From Ipomoea triloba (taxonomy: Eukaryota; Streptophyta; Magnoliopsida; Solanales; Convolvulaceae), in NCBI RefSeq assembly GCF_003576645.1, contig NC_044916.1, positions 5,208,071 to 5,272,070 of the forward strand: a stretch of 64,000 bases of DNA, in the 5' to 3' direction. The notes beneath the pieces were generated by a model that ran no database searches, had not been told where the DNA came from, and saw only the letters and a list, made by a program, of their open reading frames with translations. The position numbers and the translations under genes are program-made. Below, piece after piece: positions 23,601 through 35,425 of this stretch (position 1 is the first letter of the stretch; the number at the start of each line of letters is the position of its first letter).

Positions 23601-24844
23601 AAGAAGCAAATAGGCTACTCTTGCTAAGAGGAAAACTTGTAAATTTATGGTTCTCCAAGTGGTCGAAAATGTGGTCGGAGCTAGGATTTTCGACCAAAAC
23701 TCAGGGAATTCCGACCACTTTTTGATGGTTGGAAAATTACAAATTTTCCCCAGTGCAAGGAAACAACATGACCAACTTGTGTGGATTGCACCCTCTACAT
23801 GCATAATTTGACATAACTTGTTAGGGTCAAGTGCTGCGAAGACGTAGTTAACTTTATTCTTTATATACCGTCATCCCTTTACTAGCTTCGGCCAAACAAT
23901 TCCCCTAGCCACTAATTGTTGGATTTGGCCCGTTACTGACTTCTGTTGTGTTTTCACCCACTTTTTGCAGGTTCTTGGATAAAGCAGCCATCCAGACATC
24001 ACCAGAACAGTCCCAAAACCCAAATCCATGGAAGCTATGCACAGTCACACAAGTGGAGAACGCCAAAATCCTGCTAAGCATGATCCCAGTTTTCTTATGC
24101 ACAGTAATAATGACCCTCTGCTTAGCCCAACTCCAAACATTCTCAATCCAGCAAGGCACCACAATGGACATAACCATCACCAAATCCTTCAGCATCCCAG
24201 TCCCATCCCTCCCCATCCTCCCCATCACTTTCCTCATCATCCTAATCCCCGTCTACGACCAAATCCTCGTCCCCTTCCTCCGCAAACTCACCGGAATCCC
24301 CACCGGAATCACCTACCTCCAGCGCATCGGCGTCGGCCTCGTCCTCTCCTGCCTCTCCATGGCCACGGCCTCAATCCTCGAAGTCAAGCGCAAGAAACTC
24401 GCCCGAGAACACAACATGGTCGACGCTATCCCTATTCTCCAGCCGCTCCCGATTAGCGTGTTCTGGCTTTCCATCCAGTACTTCATATTCGGGATTGCTG
24501 ACATGTTCACTTACGTGGGATTGCTCGAGTTTTTCTACTCGCAGGCGCCCAGGGAGCTGAAATCCGTGTCGTCTTGCTTTCTTTGGAGCTCCATGTCGCT
24601 TGGGTACTTCTTGAGCTCGATTATGGTGAGGGTGGTTAACGCGGCCACGAAGGGGGGGACCGCGAGTGGGGGGTGGTTGGCTGGGAATAATATTAATAGG
24701 AACCATTTGGACCTGTTTTATGGTTTGTTGTCCGCTATGAGCTTCGTGAATTTCTTGGTTTATTTGGTGGTTGCTACCAGGTATAAGTATAGGCAGCAAA
24801 AGGTGCAGCCGGCGGATGATGAGGGTGATGGTGAAATGCAGTAA
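20684..24844 (+). CDS. NRT1/PTR family (NPF) transporter
   Basis: A 12-TM major-facilitator transporter of the plant NPF family, whose members move nitrate, peptides, hormones or glucosides across membranes. Six coding exons: 20684-20686 (ATG only), 20783-20879, 21323-21540, 22273-22722, 23291-23418, 23971-24844. They join in phase to 589 aa, normal for the family. Visible family features are [15 protein letters not shown] and [13 protein letters not shown] at the N-terminus, [68 protein letters not shown] and the C-terminal block [22 protein letters not shown]1 reads FENMA, without the ExxER motif typical of proton-coupled members. Subfamily and substrate cannot be set by eye. Exons 4 and 6 are much GC-richer than the introns. 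Intron 3 holds two SINEs. Confidence 0.93.
20687..20782 (+). other. NPF intron 1 after a one-codon exon
   Basis: The 96-bp intron follows the ATG directly (ATG-GTATGT ... TTATGTGCAG-GAAAAT). Its length is a multiple of three and it has no in-frame stop. Retention would add a hydrophobic 32-residue segment before ENEELIKG. Splicing gives the family-like start M-ENEELIKG, so splicing is preferred. Confidence 0.7.
20996..21110 (+). mobile_element. Truncated tRNA-derived SINE, 3' part (NPF intron 2)
   Basis: It starts at a pol III B-box-like GTTCGATTCC (about 21002) and continues with CCCATGCCTCCCAGAGCGAA and an A-rich tail. The complete copy is on the minus strand at 31020-31195. The A-box half is missing here. 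Confidence 0.6.
21945..22115 (-). mobile_element. tRNA-derived SINE (NPF intron 3)
   Basis: Minus-strand SINE: A-box-like GCTCAGATGG near 22080-22090, B-box region near 22041-22056 (GGTCATGAGATCAAGCC on the minus strand), the family tail with TTGACTCTTTGTGCTTC, and an A-rich 3' end at 21945. It sits head to head with the next SINE. Confidence 0.7.
22117..22258 (+). mobile_element. tRNA-derived SINE (NPF intron 3)
   Basis: Plus-strand SINE: A box TGGTCTAGTGA at 22122, B box GGTTCAGCTCC at 22153, then the same tail family (GACTCTTTGTACTTAGTAGG to AACAGAGTCAATAG). It ends 15 bp before exon 4. Confidence 0.7.
22790..23135. mobile_element. Probable MITE in NPF intron 4
   Basis: Intron 4 carries a block with loosely inverted ends (GGAATTAGGAG..TTGTAATTGG against TTGTAATTGAATTGTAACTACA) and phrases such as TTGTTTGGTA and CCAAACAATA, common in hAT/Tourist MITEs. 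Ends and TSD are unclear. Confidence 0.35.
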
Positions 24845-25835
24845 TTGAAGCTAGGATTGATAATGTCTGGAAGTCATTAAGAATGAAAGTTTGTGATTCT
24901 GTTTCGTCAATTCCTAAATGTCAAATGTAGTTATTGCAGGGGAATCGTCAGTTTTTGTTCCTTTTGTTATTCTTGAGTTATAGATTTAGTTTCTGGTTTT
25001 TAAATTTTTATAAATGTAGCTCTGTTTTTCTTTTTTATACTCTAGCCAGAAAAGGATAAAAAAAAAATTAATTTAGTTTAAGATGTTCATAGTCATCAGT
25101 TTAGACCATAAAGTTAATAGGTCACTCTCATTTGGAATCAAATTTAGAATCTTGTGATTACAAAGTCACAAATTGAATACTGCTGACTCAGTTACAATGT
25201 AGTATATTGTGGTTACAAAGTCTTTAATAGGTCGTTCTCATTTGGAATCAAATTTAGAATCTTGTGGTTACAAAGTCACAAATTGAGTACTATTGACTCG
25301 GTCGGTTACAATGTAGTATCTTGTGGTTACAAAGTCGCAAATTAAGTACTACTGACTCGGTTACAATGTATCCATGTGGGAGTGTTAATTGGGACACCGG
25401 GTACCACTAGACCACAAGGACTTTTGACAGTTCTTAAATGAGTTGTAAATGTTAATAGGGAATATACCCAGTATGTCAACCTATATGCACCAAGGATCTG
25501 ATCATATCCGACTGTGGATCCTTTTCCCGACCCGGTCCGACCTCGTGAAAAATAAAATTTAGAGAACATATATAGATGTAATTTTGGACGACCCAAAACT
25601 TGATCGATAAAGTCGTGTACCCTACGTTTCCCATGAGCTATACATGCCAGCTTCTTAGCTCCACAACGCTAAGTGGCATCTCAAGAATCCCCCACGTAGC
25701 ACCCTCCACCGGACCACCGCTATGCCTACCGCCTGCATCTCTCTGTATTTATCATCTTCTCCTCCATCACTGTGTTACAAACATAGATAGATACACACTA
25801 CTAGTGTAATTGGATCAATTATTGTAATTAAGGGA
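24845..25835. other. Intergenic: NPF 3' flank, SINE-derived repeats, OBAP promoter
   Basis: 24845-25080 is a probable NPF 3'UTR. 25085-25425 is a triplicated SINE-derived repeat. 25430-25835 should hold the promoter and 5'UTR of the next gene. Confidence 0.5.
25085..25425 (-). repeat. SINE-derived repeat, tail triplicated
   Basis: The phrase CTTGTGGTTACAAAGTC and its diverged versions recur at about 25153, 25210, 25262 and 25320, with TGACTCGGTTACAATGTAGT between. The block ends with the SINE head (on the minus strand TGGTCTAGTGGTACCCGGTG) at about 25395-25422. This is one minus-strand SINE with local tandem expansion of its body. Confidence 0.6.
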
Positions 25836-27122
25836 ATGGCGTCGAGCGATGAAACGCCGGGACAAATGCCACCGGGAGACGGGTCAGTGCCGCCGGGGAA
25901 GGCGATGTCGGTGGCGCAGAAAGCGGTGGACAAGGGAGTTCAGTTGATCCAGTCGCTGAAACCCATGAAGCAGATGGGGCAACACGTCTGCACCTTCGCT
26001 CTCTACAGCCATGACTTGAGCCGCCAGATCGAGACTCACCACTACGTCGCTCGCCTTAACCACGACTTCCTCCAGTGCGCCGTCTACGATTCCGATGCTC
26101 CTAACGCCCGTCTTATTGGTATAATTAATACTAATTCATGCATTTTATTTTTTTTTGACTGTAAGTCTAGTATAGTGCTGAGATCATCAATTATATTGTG
26201 TGGGTAAAAATTGGGAGTCTCTATAATATCTTTCAAAAACAAAATTATACTAAGAAGACCACCTCATGTGTGATGAATTTGATGACATGGGTGTTTTTAC
26301 TGTTCATTAGTATATGATAAAATATACTCAGTAATTTTTTTTTTTTTTTTTTTTTTTGGTTTGTACAGGCGTTGAATATATAGTCTCGGAGAAGATCTTT
26401 GATACCCTCCCGCCTGAAGAGCAGAAACTTTGGCACTCCCATGCCTATGAGGTTTTAATTTCTTCATTCAAAAAAAAAACAACATATTTGCATACAAAAT
26501 AGTTAATTTTATTTCCTTCCATTCCTAAAGTTAACGTTAGGACTAATATCACTTTTCATTTTCTCTCTTTAATTCTGTTATCAGTTTTAGTCCTCAACCT
26601 ATGATTATTTCTTCTTCGTCACTTTTGGTACTCTAATAATTTTCAACAATTTTTCATTAGGAAGGACAAAATAATCGAAATTAAAAGTTAATTATTAATG
26701 GTTCTTTATTATATTAAAATTAAAATTATTAATTTGGGTTTGGTTCACAGATAATCTCGGGGCTTTGGGTGAACCCAGGAGTCCCAGAAATGGTGCAAAA
26801 ACAAGAACTGCAACAACTTTCTCCGACGTACGGCAAGTTCTGGTGCACGTGGCAAGTGGACAGAGGCGACAGGCTCCCGCTGGGGGCGCCGGCGTTGATG
26901 GTGTCGCCGCAAGGGGAGAGCATGGGGACGGTTAAGCCGGAGCTGATCAGAAAGAGAGACGAGAAGTACAAGATCTCGTCGGAGGAGCTCGGGAAAAGCA
27001 GGGTGGATGTTTTGGTGCCGGAAAATATAAACCCCAACGCCGACTACTGGGTGCAGACCGGAAAAGGGTTCGCCGTCGACGTAGAGCAAGTTGAAATGAA
27101 GAAACATTCGCCTTTCCCTTGA
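25836..27122 (+). CDS. Oil-body-associated protein (OBAP, DUF1264)
   Basis: Member of the DUF1264/OBAP family, found on seed lipid droplets where it has been linked to oil-body size and stability. Exons 25836-26118, 26369-26451 and 26751-27122 give a 245-aa protein, normal length. Family blocks: [77 protein letters not shown], and [19 protein letters not shown]. It ends at TGA after KKHSPFP. Splice junctions are GT-AG and in phase; the intron 1 acceptor is preceded by a 20-plus base T run. No signal peptide. The start agrees with family N-termini. The OBAP1/OBAP2 class was not settled. Confidence 0.92.
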
Positions 27123-27368
27123 TCAAACGCTATGCATTATACTAGATCAGATCAGCAACCTAGTATTAGTATTTTAGTATTACATCCCATCGTCGTTGTC
27201 TTGTCTACTACTCTACTAGATTTTGAAGGATTGCCGGTTTTGTTGTTCTATATAATATTTTGAATGGATAAACAAATTAAGATGTGATTTGAGAGGGGGG
27301 AGAATACCTTAGAGAAAATTTATTATTTTATTACCCACAGAAAATCCATATTATAGTAACAATTAATT

Positions 27369-27399
<31 letters not shown>

Positions 27400-27595
27400 N
27401 TTTTTTTTTTTTTTTTTTTTTTTTTTTTGGCAATTGGACCGTTGATATTCCATCAGCATATTCCAGAGGCCATGTCTCCTTCCCCAAACAATTCTTCCCC
27501 TTTCGATCATATTCCTCAGCCAAAATCATCGTACTGGAAAACCCACTAAATTCCCAACCTTCACAACTTCTCCCTCTTCTCAAATTTCCATTTCC
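27123..27595. other. OBAP 3' flank and CPDase promoter with 59-bp poly-T run
   Basis: 27370-27428 is almost pure T with an N at 27400, so its true length is unknown. The remaining sequence is the OBAP 3'UTR and the short promoter/5'UTR of the next gene. Confidence 0.7.
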
Positions 27596-29588
27596 ATGGC
27601 GGCGCAAGAGGGCAAGAAGGATGTGTACTCCGTGTGGGGCGTTCCGCCGGAGGACGTGACGGCGAGGGTCAAGAAGATCATGGAGGGTCTCCGATCCGAG
27701 TTCGGCGCGCCCCAGTTCGAGCCGCACGTGACCGTCGTCGGAGCTATCAGCCTGACGGAGAGCGAGGCACGTGACAAGTTCCGGAAGGCCTGCGAGGGCC
27801 TCAAGACGTACGATGCCACGGTTTTGAAGGTGGACACTGGGACACACTTTTATCAGTGTGTTTTTCTTCTACTTGATCCGACCACTCAGGTAAATTGTAT
27901 TACATTGTTTTCTTGTTTGACCCAAAATAATTGGTTTCTTGTTCGTTTTCATTTACAAATATTTTAGTGCTTTTAAATCCATGAAATAGGCTGAATTTCT
28001 TGAGTGAACTTTTTGTTCTTGTGAACCTTCTGTATGTCAAACACCTATCCTCTGTAAAGTTTTGGAGGAGACTGTCTTTTGCCTTAAGGGGCTGATCTTG
28101 TGATGTTACCAAGAATTGATCATGAGGCATATAGAACAAAAGGCCTATGCCAAGGGCAATCCTAGTTATTTTGGTCAAGTTGTTGACTTTATAATCATAG
28201 AATTACAAGTTTGATTCTCAACTTGAGCGGTTTATTAGCGTTCTTAGTTTGAGCCTGCTATAGACAACTTAGGCAGGTTTGCCGGCTAGGGTTACAAGGT
28301 GGGGTTTGCCCGTACATAAAACTAGAGATTTTCCCAACCTTCTACTCAATGAGAAAGAAGAAGGGGTTGAGGAGTCAAGCACTGGGCTCTTCGACCTACT
28401 GACTTCTAGACAATTATATCAAATTGCAAGAAGGGAAAACATGTTTCAAAGTAATAACTATCAAAAGGGGTGTTTTAGACTATCTTGACCCCTTATTGCA
28501 AGAATGAGTTATATTTTGATTAAGAATAGCTAGCATAAATGATTAGCAGATGCCTCAAGTTGAAGGCTAGACCAATTGAGGTGGCTCATCACATTTGCTA
28601 ACTCAATCTGGGCCATTGATATGGATGGACAAGCATGAGTTTTTTTATGAGAGTCTTTTAATTGGAACCATATTCATTTTGGAATGATTTTTTAGAGTTT
28701 AAGGCTTTATGTACTGTTCCTGTTTTAGGTAGTACTGTGTATAATATGAGGCCAAGGCTCTTGACCTGAAATGATCTAGGGTTTGAACCTCACCAAGAGT
28801 GACCCTGGTGAAGTATTTTAGTCCCTCCCTTCCCCCTTCAATTTGTAATTGAGCATAGTGAACACTTAGCATATAATTGGGTAGTGGCCTTTTAAAGGAT
28901 CATTAATATGCTTGTCCTGAAGACTTATGTTTGGTGATAGGAGAAAAGAAAAAGCTTTGTATGCTACATGTTACCTGGTAGTCTTTTGGCTTAAGCATAT
29001 TTGGTTAGTGTGTTTGCATTTGCAGGAATGAATACAACAGTAACTTATAGTTGTGCCTTTCAGGTTGTGGAGACTAGTGACCACTGCTGCAAACACTTTG
29101 GTTATGAGAGACCATCAGGTAAGACTGGTTAGTTTTGAGTCCTATATTGGAGTTTGGGCGCGTTTGCCACATCCATTCTCCCCTCCCTCCTCTCAGTACT
29201 ATTTACTTCGCGTCTATATTTCAGCTTAATGCTCTAAACAACTTCTTAGCTTGACTCTTTGTGCTTCAATAGGTTGAAAAAGTATAGATGAACAGATACT
29301 ACAATGTAATAGGGTCAGTTGAATTCAAAAACAAAAAAAAAAAAACTTGATTTGCCGCTTCTTTCTGATCTCCTTGCAGCGGCATACATGCCACACTTGA
29401 GCCTCCTTTATGCCGATATCACGGATGAGGAAAAGAAGAGAGCTCAAGAAAAAGCGTATGCTCTTGACGAGAGCATTGGCAGCTTGCGCTTCCCCATAAC
29501 TCGCCTGCTTCTGTACAAAACAGACACAGAAGACAAAAGCCTCAAGTCCTGGGAGAAGGTTGATGAGTACAACCTCAACTCTTGCTAA
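27596..29588 (+). CDS. Cyclic phosphodiesterase (2H phosphoesterase, CPDase)
   Basis: Plant cytosolic 2H-family enzyme that opens ADP-ribose 1'',2''-cyclic phosphate, a by-product of tRNA splicing, and nucleoside 2',3'-cyclic phosphates. Exons 27596-27889, 29064-29118 and 29380-29588 give 185 aa, the expected size. The two catalytic HxT/S motifs are seen: HVTVVG at about residue 44 and HLSLLY near 123. The N-terminus (KKDVYSVWGVPPEDV) and the block THFYQCVFLLL also fit. The C-terminus is WEKVDEYNLNSC. Intron 1 is about 1.2 kb with weak repeat traces near 28740-28810. Intron 2 ends with a SINE tail just before the acceptor. The ATG lies within a GC-rich stretch and is the first in frame. Confidence 0.94.
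29250..29345 (+). mobile_element. SINE 3' tail in CPDase intron 2
   Basis: Carries TTGACTCTTTGTGCTTCAAT, the shared SINE tail also seen at 22170-22258 and 40680-40760, and ends in an A-rich stretch about 35 bp before exon 3. The 5' half is not recognisable. Confidence 0.6.
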
Positions 29589-31518
29589 GTTTGACAGAAT
29601 TGCATGTACTGTTTCTACCAACCAGAGTAAAAACATTAGCAGCTGCCATGTTTGCCTATGTTAAGCCTAAATCCCTGTTTTACTTTTGTTCCTTTTCTTT
29701 TGGATGCTTTGATGATCAGGGGTTCTTGTCTTCTTGATAGAGCCTTTTGGCCTTGTTTTGTGAAGGAGCAAATGATATATATATATTTATCTTAAATCTC
29801 CAAATTTACCATGAACACAAAAGGAGTAAACCACCAAAATGGTCCCAAGACTAAAATAGATAAAGGTCTAGACAAGATGTACCTTAATTACAAATTTTTG
29901 ATAGTCCAAAGTATTAAAGACATACTATTTTGGGAACTTTTGAGCGCTCAGAAAAATTTGTAATCACTATCTGAAAGTGTCTACTAGGTAGATCTTGTCT
30001 TGTGATCTTAATCGGTAAAAAAGATCATAAAGAAGTAAACCAACTTAATTTACTCAATTGATCAAATCAAATCAAGACTTTTAAGTGCTAATGAAAACTT
30101 ACGGTCACAATCCAAGAGTGTGTACTGGGTAAATCTCGCCGTGTGACCTTAACCGGCAAAGATCACAAAGAGATAGACCAACTTAAGTTCCCCAAAGCTG
30201 ATCGGCTCAAACCAAGAAGATTAATAAGCTACTCCCGCTAAGAGTCAAACTCGTAACATTGTTGTTACCAAATCAACACTAACCAGTAATGCAACAAGGT
30301 GTGACAGAAACCAAGAAATTCTGAGTGATTCAGTATTCTTCTAATAATGGTACTAAGGTTGTATTCAAAAGCACAGAAAAGTTCACAACTTCAAGCTTCC
30401 AGTTCCAGACAACCAAAAAAATTAACACTCCATGTAGATACATCACACCAATAAACACAGAAATTCTTAATAAAAAGCTAACTGGCTGCAAAATACCTAG
30501 AAAGCAGCACAGAAGCAAGTAGTTCCAAGCTGCTTTTCAAGAAAAAAACACTGTAACATTACTTAACCTGGCTATATAGTTTCTATAACACACTGCCTTA
30601 CTATTTATTCTTCCAACAGTATTCTAGACATTAACAACAAGAATCAAGCTTACGATTTACGAAGAGAACCATCAAATCCCTGCATGCTTCTCCGGCACAT
30701 CTACTTGGCTCGTTCCATGTTCTCCTGCATTACAAATTAAAGATTCATTGGCTCTTGAATCTTGGTGAATTAACACAAGCGAAAATATGTGGCATGGAAG
30801 GAGAAAGTTATTAACGATAGTCATAAAGTTTATATTCTAAACCGAGGCATGTTGCCGTGATTTTGGGGCAGAAAGAGGTTGAAAACAAAACTCATTAAGA
30901 TTTTAAGTTTACTAGTAGCTTAATAGACGTCACATTCTATTTCCGAACATAAAAATCCGGTTAACTGAAATTTCAACATCATATGGATCAGGAGAATGAT
31001 TAGAAGATTAATCATTTTTTGTGCGTTTTTTTTTCGTCCGTTGAACAGTCCGGGGTCCACCCACGTTCGCTCCGGGAGGCACGAGAGCTGGCCCAGGGGG
31101 AATCGTCACTTGTGGGAATTGAACCCGGGTTCTCCCCGAAATTCCTCCCCACAAAGAGAGCTCACTTGCCACTTGAGCTACCCCACTGGGTTAGTTATTC
31201 AATATCTCTGAGTTGGCAGATGAGCAGATCATGAACAGACAGTAATGGGGCAGGAAAATGTTAATATCCAACATGAATCAACACATTAAATTGCAAACGT
31301 AAATCGAAGAACTTACATAAGTAAGCAACTATTAGGTAATTTTAACAGGAAAAAGAAAGCATATGCAAGTACAAAGAAAACAAATACTACGTAAAATAAA
31401 AGGAATGATATCTTTCAAATTGCAAAAGAGGTTTTAGACCTGAGTTCTTTCTGATCTCAACTTTGACATGTAGGAAAAATACTACAATTTCATAAATATA
31501 GGCGACTCTAACCTGAAG
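29589..31518. other. Intergenic region between convergent genes
   Basis: CPDase 3' flank, then a diverged duplicated repeat (29950-30270, two blocks with GTGTGACCTTAACCGGCAAA-like text), possible downstream UTR sequence of the minus-strand gene (a splice-acceptor-like GCAG near 30730 on the minus strand), and a SINE at 31020-31195. No coding gene seen. Confidence 0.5.
31020..31195 (-). mobile_element. Complete tRNA-derived SINE
   Basis: Minus-strand unit: A box TAGCTCAAGTGG (rc of 31169-31180), B box GGGTTCAATTC (rc of 31116-31126), body with GCTCTCGTGCCTCCCGGAGC and a 3' A-run at about 31020-31035. The A-to-B spacing of about 50 bp suits a tRNA-derived promoter. A truncated relative is at 20996. 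Confidence 0.8.
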
Positions 31519-33482
31519 TTATCTATTGGATCCTGTGAATAACTCAAACAGGCCACAGCAACCCTTCCAAGATGTTGTTTGCACTGATCGTAGAGCTGAA
31601 CCAGCTTGATGCTGCAGAGTTTCAAAAAGAAAGAAATTTTACCAAACATAAAAAGTAAAACATAAACTTCAATATGCAAATTAGAGCAACCTTAGGAAAA
31701 AGTTAATCACGAAGCAATTTGTCAAAATAAAGGACCTGATTATAAGAGCACTCAGAAAGCTCAGAATCTTTAACAGGGTCATCTCCAATGCTTTCATCAA
31801 TTATGGGGGCATTGTAAGATAGAGTAAGCGTATCGCTCTTTTCCATAGTAGCATAGTCCTTTGGTTCTGATGCTTTCACATCATTATCACGGGATATCTG
31901 AATAGCTTCATCCGCTTTTTCCCCTACTCCCTCGTCTCCAATACTAGCACAAACTTTGGGAACATCATGTAACTGAGTTACTTTCTCTCCATTTACTCGA
32001 GTTGCAAAGTGTGCTGCATCTAATGCTTCTGCATCATTGTCATGGGATGTCTGAACAGCTTCATCCTCCATTTTCCCCAAGTCCATTTTCGCTACACCTT
32101 CTGATACAGAAGCATTCTCCTCAACTACGCCCATTTTTTTATCCTCGTTTTCCTTCAGTCCTGATCCATCAAAAACACACTTTTCAACTTGCACTTCGTT
32201 CTCAGACATTGCAGCCTTGTCCAAGTCGGAAGTAAATACTGTTCCCACATCATTGACTTTACCGGCAGATAAAGAATCAACTTCTTTCACTAAATCAACA
32301 GCAGGAGTGTCATCTACAACAATTTTATTCTTACGGGCAGCAGTGGATCCATCTTCTGAGTCGCTGCTGCTACTCAAGCTGCTGAATAAGCTTCCTTCGT
32401 TAGATTCTTTTGGGGCTTCAGTGCACTCGATGCTTATATCCTTGCTCTGGGGTACATCCTCGACCTCGAATTCCCTTTCGAGGTGAAGAGCACTCTCCTC
32501 TTCTATAGTTCCTTTCTCCATTTCTTCACCTCCATTTGTCATCCCGTCAGATTTGTGCTCGTGAATTGATGACTGATCAAGCGACCCATCCTCCTGCTTA
32601 TCAACCTCTTCAACGTGAATACCACTCTCCTCTTCCATAGTTCCCTTCTCCATTTCTCCGCCTCCATTTGTCATCTCATCAGATTTGTGCTCGTGAATTA
32701 ATGACTGATCAAGTGAACCATCCTCCTTGTCAACCTCTTCCTCCTCCCGATCGATTAATTCATGGAAGTTATGGTTATCTTGAGATGCAGGGGAACTAAC
32801 ATCCCCTCCATCACTGTCCTTGTCATTGTGATGCTCCAAATCCTCTTCCCCTGCCATAGTTTAATCAGCCAGAGAGCAATTCAACACAGAATCAACCAAA
32901 AAGAACCAAAAATCATTAACCAAACAACATCCACTTCAAATCAAAATCAAACCAAAGTCAGCATTAACACCAATCAATTGAAAACTTATGACATCAAAAT
33001 GCAACAAGATTAACCTAACAACTCCTATTTTCCAGCAAAACCATAATTTCCAGTCAAGAAAGATGAATGTAGAAAAATAAACTATAAAATAAAGTGGTAC
33101 AACCCATAGCTACTTTTAAAACTTAATTGGGGGTCAGATGGGGCAACCCTTTGAGAAAACGACGCTAAATCGAATCCAAATAAGAGAAAACAAGCGATAC
33201 CCACAAAGCCAAACTCTGAGGGACAGACAAACTGTAAAGGTCTTCAACAAAAGAAAATGATTGAATCCAAACCCATATGGGTCTGGTCTCAACACTCTCA
33301 AAACCCATAAAAATCAAGTCTTTACACATAGAGACACCCACATGTGCCATTGTACTTAACTACAGAGAGCGTAGAGTACCATTGGAGTGAGGAAGCGTAG
33401 AGTTGGGTAGGTGGGGCGCCCCCTGAACTTGCAATCCCTTCTTTTTCTTGGCAGCTTTTCGCTTCTTAGCACCTGAAGGCAT
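31519..33482 (-). CDS. Acidic plant protein of unknown function with lysine-rich start and GLFE tail
   Basis: I know of no function. Three exons (33482-33380, 32850-31736, 31611-31519) join in phase to 436 aa. The N-terminus MPSGAKKRKAAKKKK is a strong basic cluster, probably a nuclear or nucleolar signal. The long exon 2 product is very acidic, Ser/Glu/Asp-rich and likely disordered. It includes a tandem repeat of about 43 residues (HEHKSDEMTNGGGEMEKG then HEHKSDGMTNGGEEMEKG) and a SLFSSLSSSSDSEDGS patch. The last exon ends TTSWKGCCGLFELFTGSNR, which resembles the ending of other uncharacterised plant proteins as I recall them. ATG 33482 is supported because the in-frame MAG at 32857 is just the CAG of the exon 2 acceptor. 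Confidence 0.75.
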
Positions 33483-33836
33483 GATGCCTGAGCTTCAAGA
33501 TTGATTCTTTGCACTAGATTTTGATTATTCTACTGGCAAGGAGTCGTGGGTTGTCTCCCCCTTTCCCTCTCTTGTAGATTCAAGAATTTTTTTAGGTTCT
33601 CTGTCTGTCTGAATTTTCTTTGCGCTTCAAAAATTCGAAAACGGGGACTAGACGTGTACAGCGTAAGGAAAATACTGGCCACTTCGTGTGTACACTGCCG
33701 GGTCCACAAAATCATATATAAACCGAGTAAATATTAATTCGCATTCAATTTCAACCTCATAAATTTAATAATTTGATATAAATATATGATGACAAAAATT
33801 GATTTTTATTTAATGTTCTGTAAAATTGGAAAAAGT

Positions 33837-34381
33837 TACTATATTTGTCTCATTTTTTTCTGTCATATTTACTATTTATTAATGAAATCAACTCTTTTTT
33901 CATTGTTTATTTACTTTAGTATTCCTTCCATCCCATTTTATTTGTCTAATTCAGTTAATGAGACTTCACTTTTGGTTCAATTTTTTTATAATATTAGTAT
34001 ATAAATTTTATATATTTAGAAATTACATTAGAAGTACTATTAAACAAAAAAAGAAATAATTAAAAATTACAAAAGAAAGTAAGCAATTAAGAAAAAAATG
34101 GTTTAACCAATAAACAATAAACATGACAGACAAAATGGGATAGAGAAAAAAAATTACTAAGCAATTACTAAAGAAAGTAAGCAATTAAAAAAATGGTTTA
34201 ACCAATTTAATTATTTTTAAATTTGATTTGTTGTGTTTAATAGTATTTTAATGTAGTGTCTAAGTATATAAATTTTATATAGTAATACTAAACTTAATGT
34301 AATGAAAATTGAATTAAAAATAACTTTAGGCAAGTCTCGTTAACCGAACTAGACAAGCAAAATGAGGTTGAGAGAGTACAT
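33837..34381. mobile_element. Nested Stowaway-like MITEs
   Basis: The outer element starts near 33837 (TTTGTCTCATTTTT) and ends near 34381 (AAAATGAGGTTGAGAGAGTA). Inside it, an inner element runs from about 33922 (TTCCTTCCATCCCATTTTAT) to about 34147 (GACAAAATGGGATAGAGAA). The CCTCCRTCCCATTTTAT-type ends are Stowaway signatures. The inner copy splits the outer one after TTTACTTTAGTA. Confidence 0.6.
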
Positions 34382-34724
34382 TTTTAATCTCCGTGTTGTC
34401 TATAATTAGATATGTTAGTCGCTACTTATCTACTCGTGTTATAAGTGTAGTGAATAAGTTGATTTTTCAATTAAAAAAATAATAGGATTTATAATTTTAG
34501 AAAATAATCCTAAAGCACAAGAGAACGAAATTAAGGAAAATCTAAACCGTGTATAAACACACTTTCCTTAAAATTGATTTGCTACCTTTCACGGATGTTA
34601 GTAAGTAGTAACATTATAACGTCAGTCTCCCAAGATAAAATGAATTATAGTACTATAGTTTGAGTACCTCAAACTATAATACTATCAGTGAACATGAACT
34701 AACAAGATTTTTGGGATAGAGCCA

Positions 34725-34855
34725 AAGTAGTTTATAACTCAATGATACCTTTGTGACTCTTTAAATGAGAGGTTACAGGTTCAAATCCAGTGGGAGTATT
34801 GACTCTTTCTACTTGTTGATGAGAAAATATGTATGGACAAATACTAATAATAAGA
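34725..34855 (+). mobile_element. tRNA-derived SINE
   Basis: B box GGTTCAAATCC at 34778 matches the pol III consensus. A weak A box lies near 34734. The tail contains GTATTGACTCTTTCTACTTG, as in the other SINEs here. Confidence 0.6.
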
Positions 34856-35159
34856 TTTTTGAGATAGAGAATGATAACATTAAGAGTGAGAACAAATGTT
34901 TGAATGTTTAAACTTTCTGCCCAACACTATGATATATATAACTATATAAGAGATGAGAGAAATCATAACATTCAAATGGAACGAATGGAGTACTATTATA
35001 TAGTAAATCATCATAATTTTTCCTTTTCTAGATGTACATTTTTTACTATATTGGGAAGGCTTGAAGTCGCTAATTTACATTAACCTCATTGGATTGCCAA
35101 GCATATATGCAATTAGCTTTTTAATTTTCCCCTTTATTACCTTGCACTCGAAAAAATAA

Positions 35160-35425
35160 AATACTCTATCTGTCTTATTTTATCTGTCCTATTTACTATT
35201 CATTAGTCAAATCAATTCTTTCCTTTTTACTTATTTTTATTAGCATTTTCATATAATTTTTAAATTTGATTTTTTATATTTAATAATACTTTTAATGTAA
35301 TTTCTAAATATATAAATTTTATATAGAAATATTAAACTTAATATTGAAAAAATAAAATTATAAATAACTTCGGTCAAGTCTCGTTAACCGAACTTAACAC
35401 ATAAAATGAGATGGAGAAAGTAATA
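35160..35425. mobile_element. Stowaway-like MITE
   Basis: Left end CTCTATCTGTCTTATTTTAT and right end ACATAAAATGAGATGGAGAA are inverted copies. About 265 bp, AT-rich, no ORF. Confidence 0.65.

Noticed and set aside
24028..24799. Overlapping ORFs in other frames of NPF exon 6 (both strands)
   Set aside because: Shadows of a GC-rich coding exon with clear transporter homology in the +1 frame.
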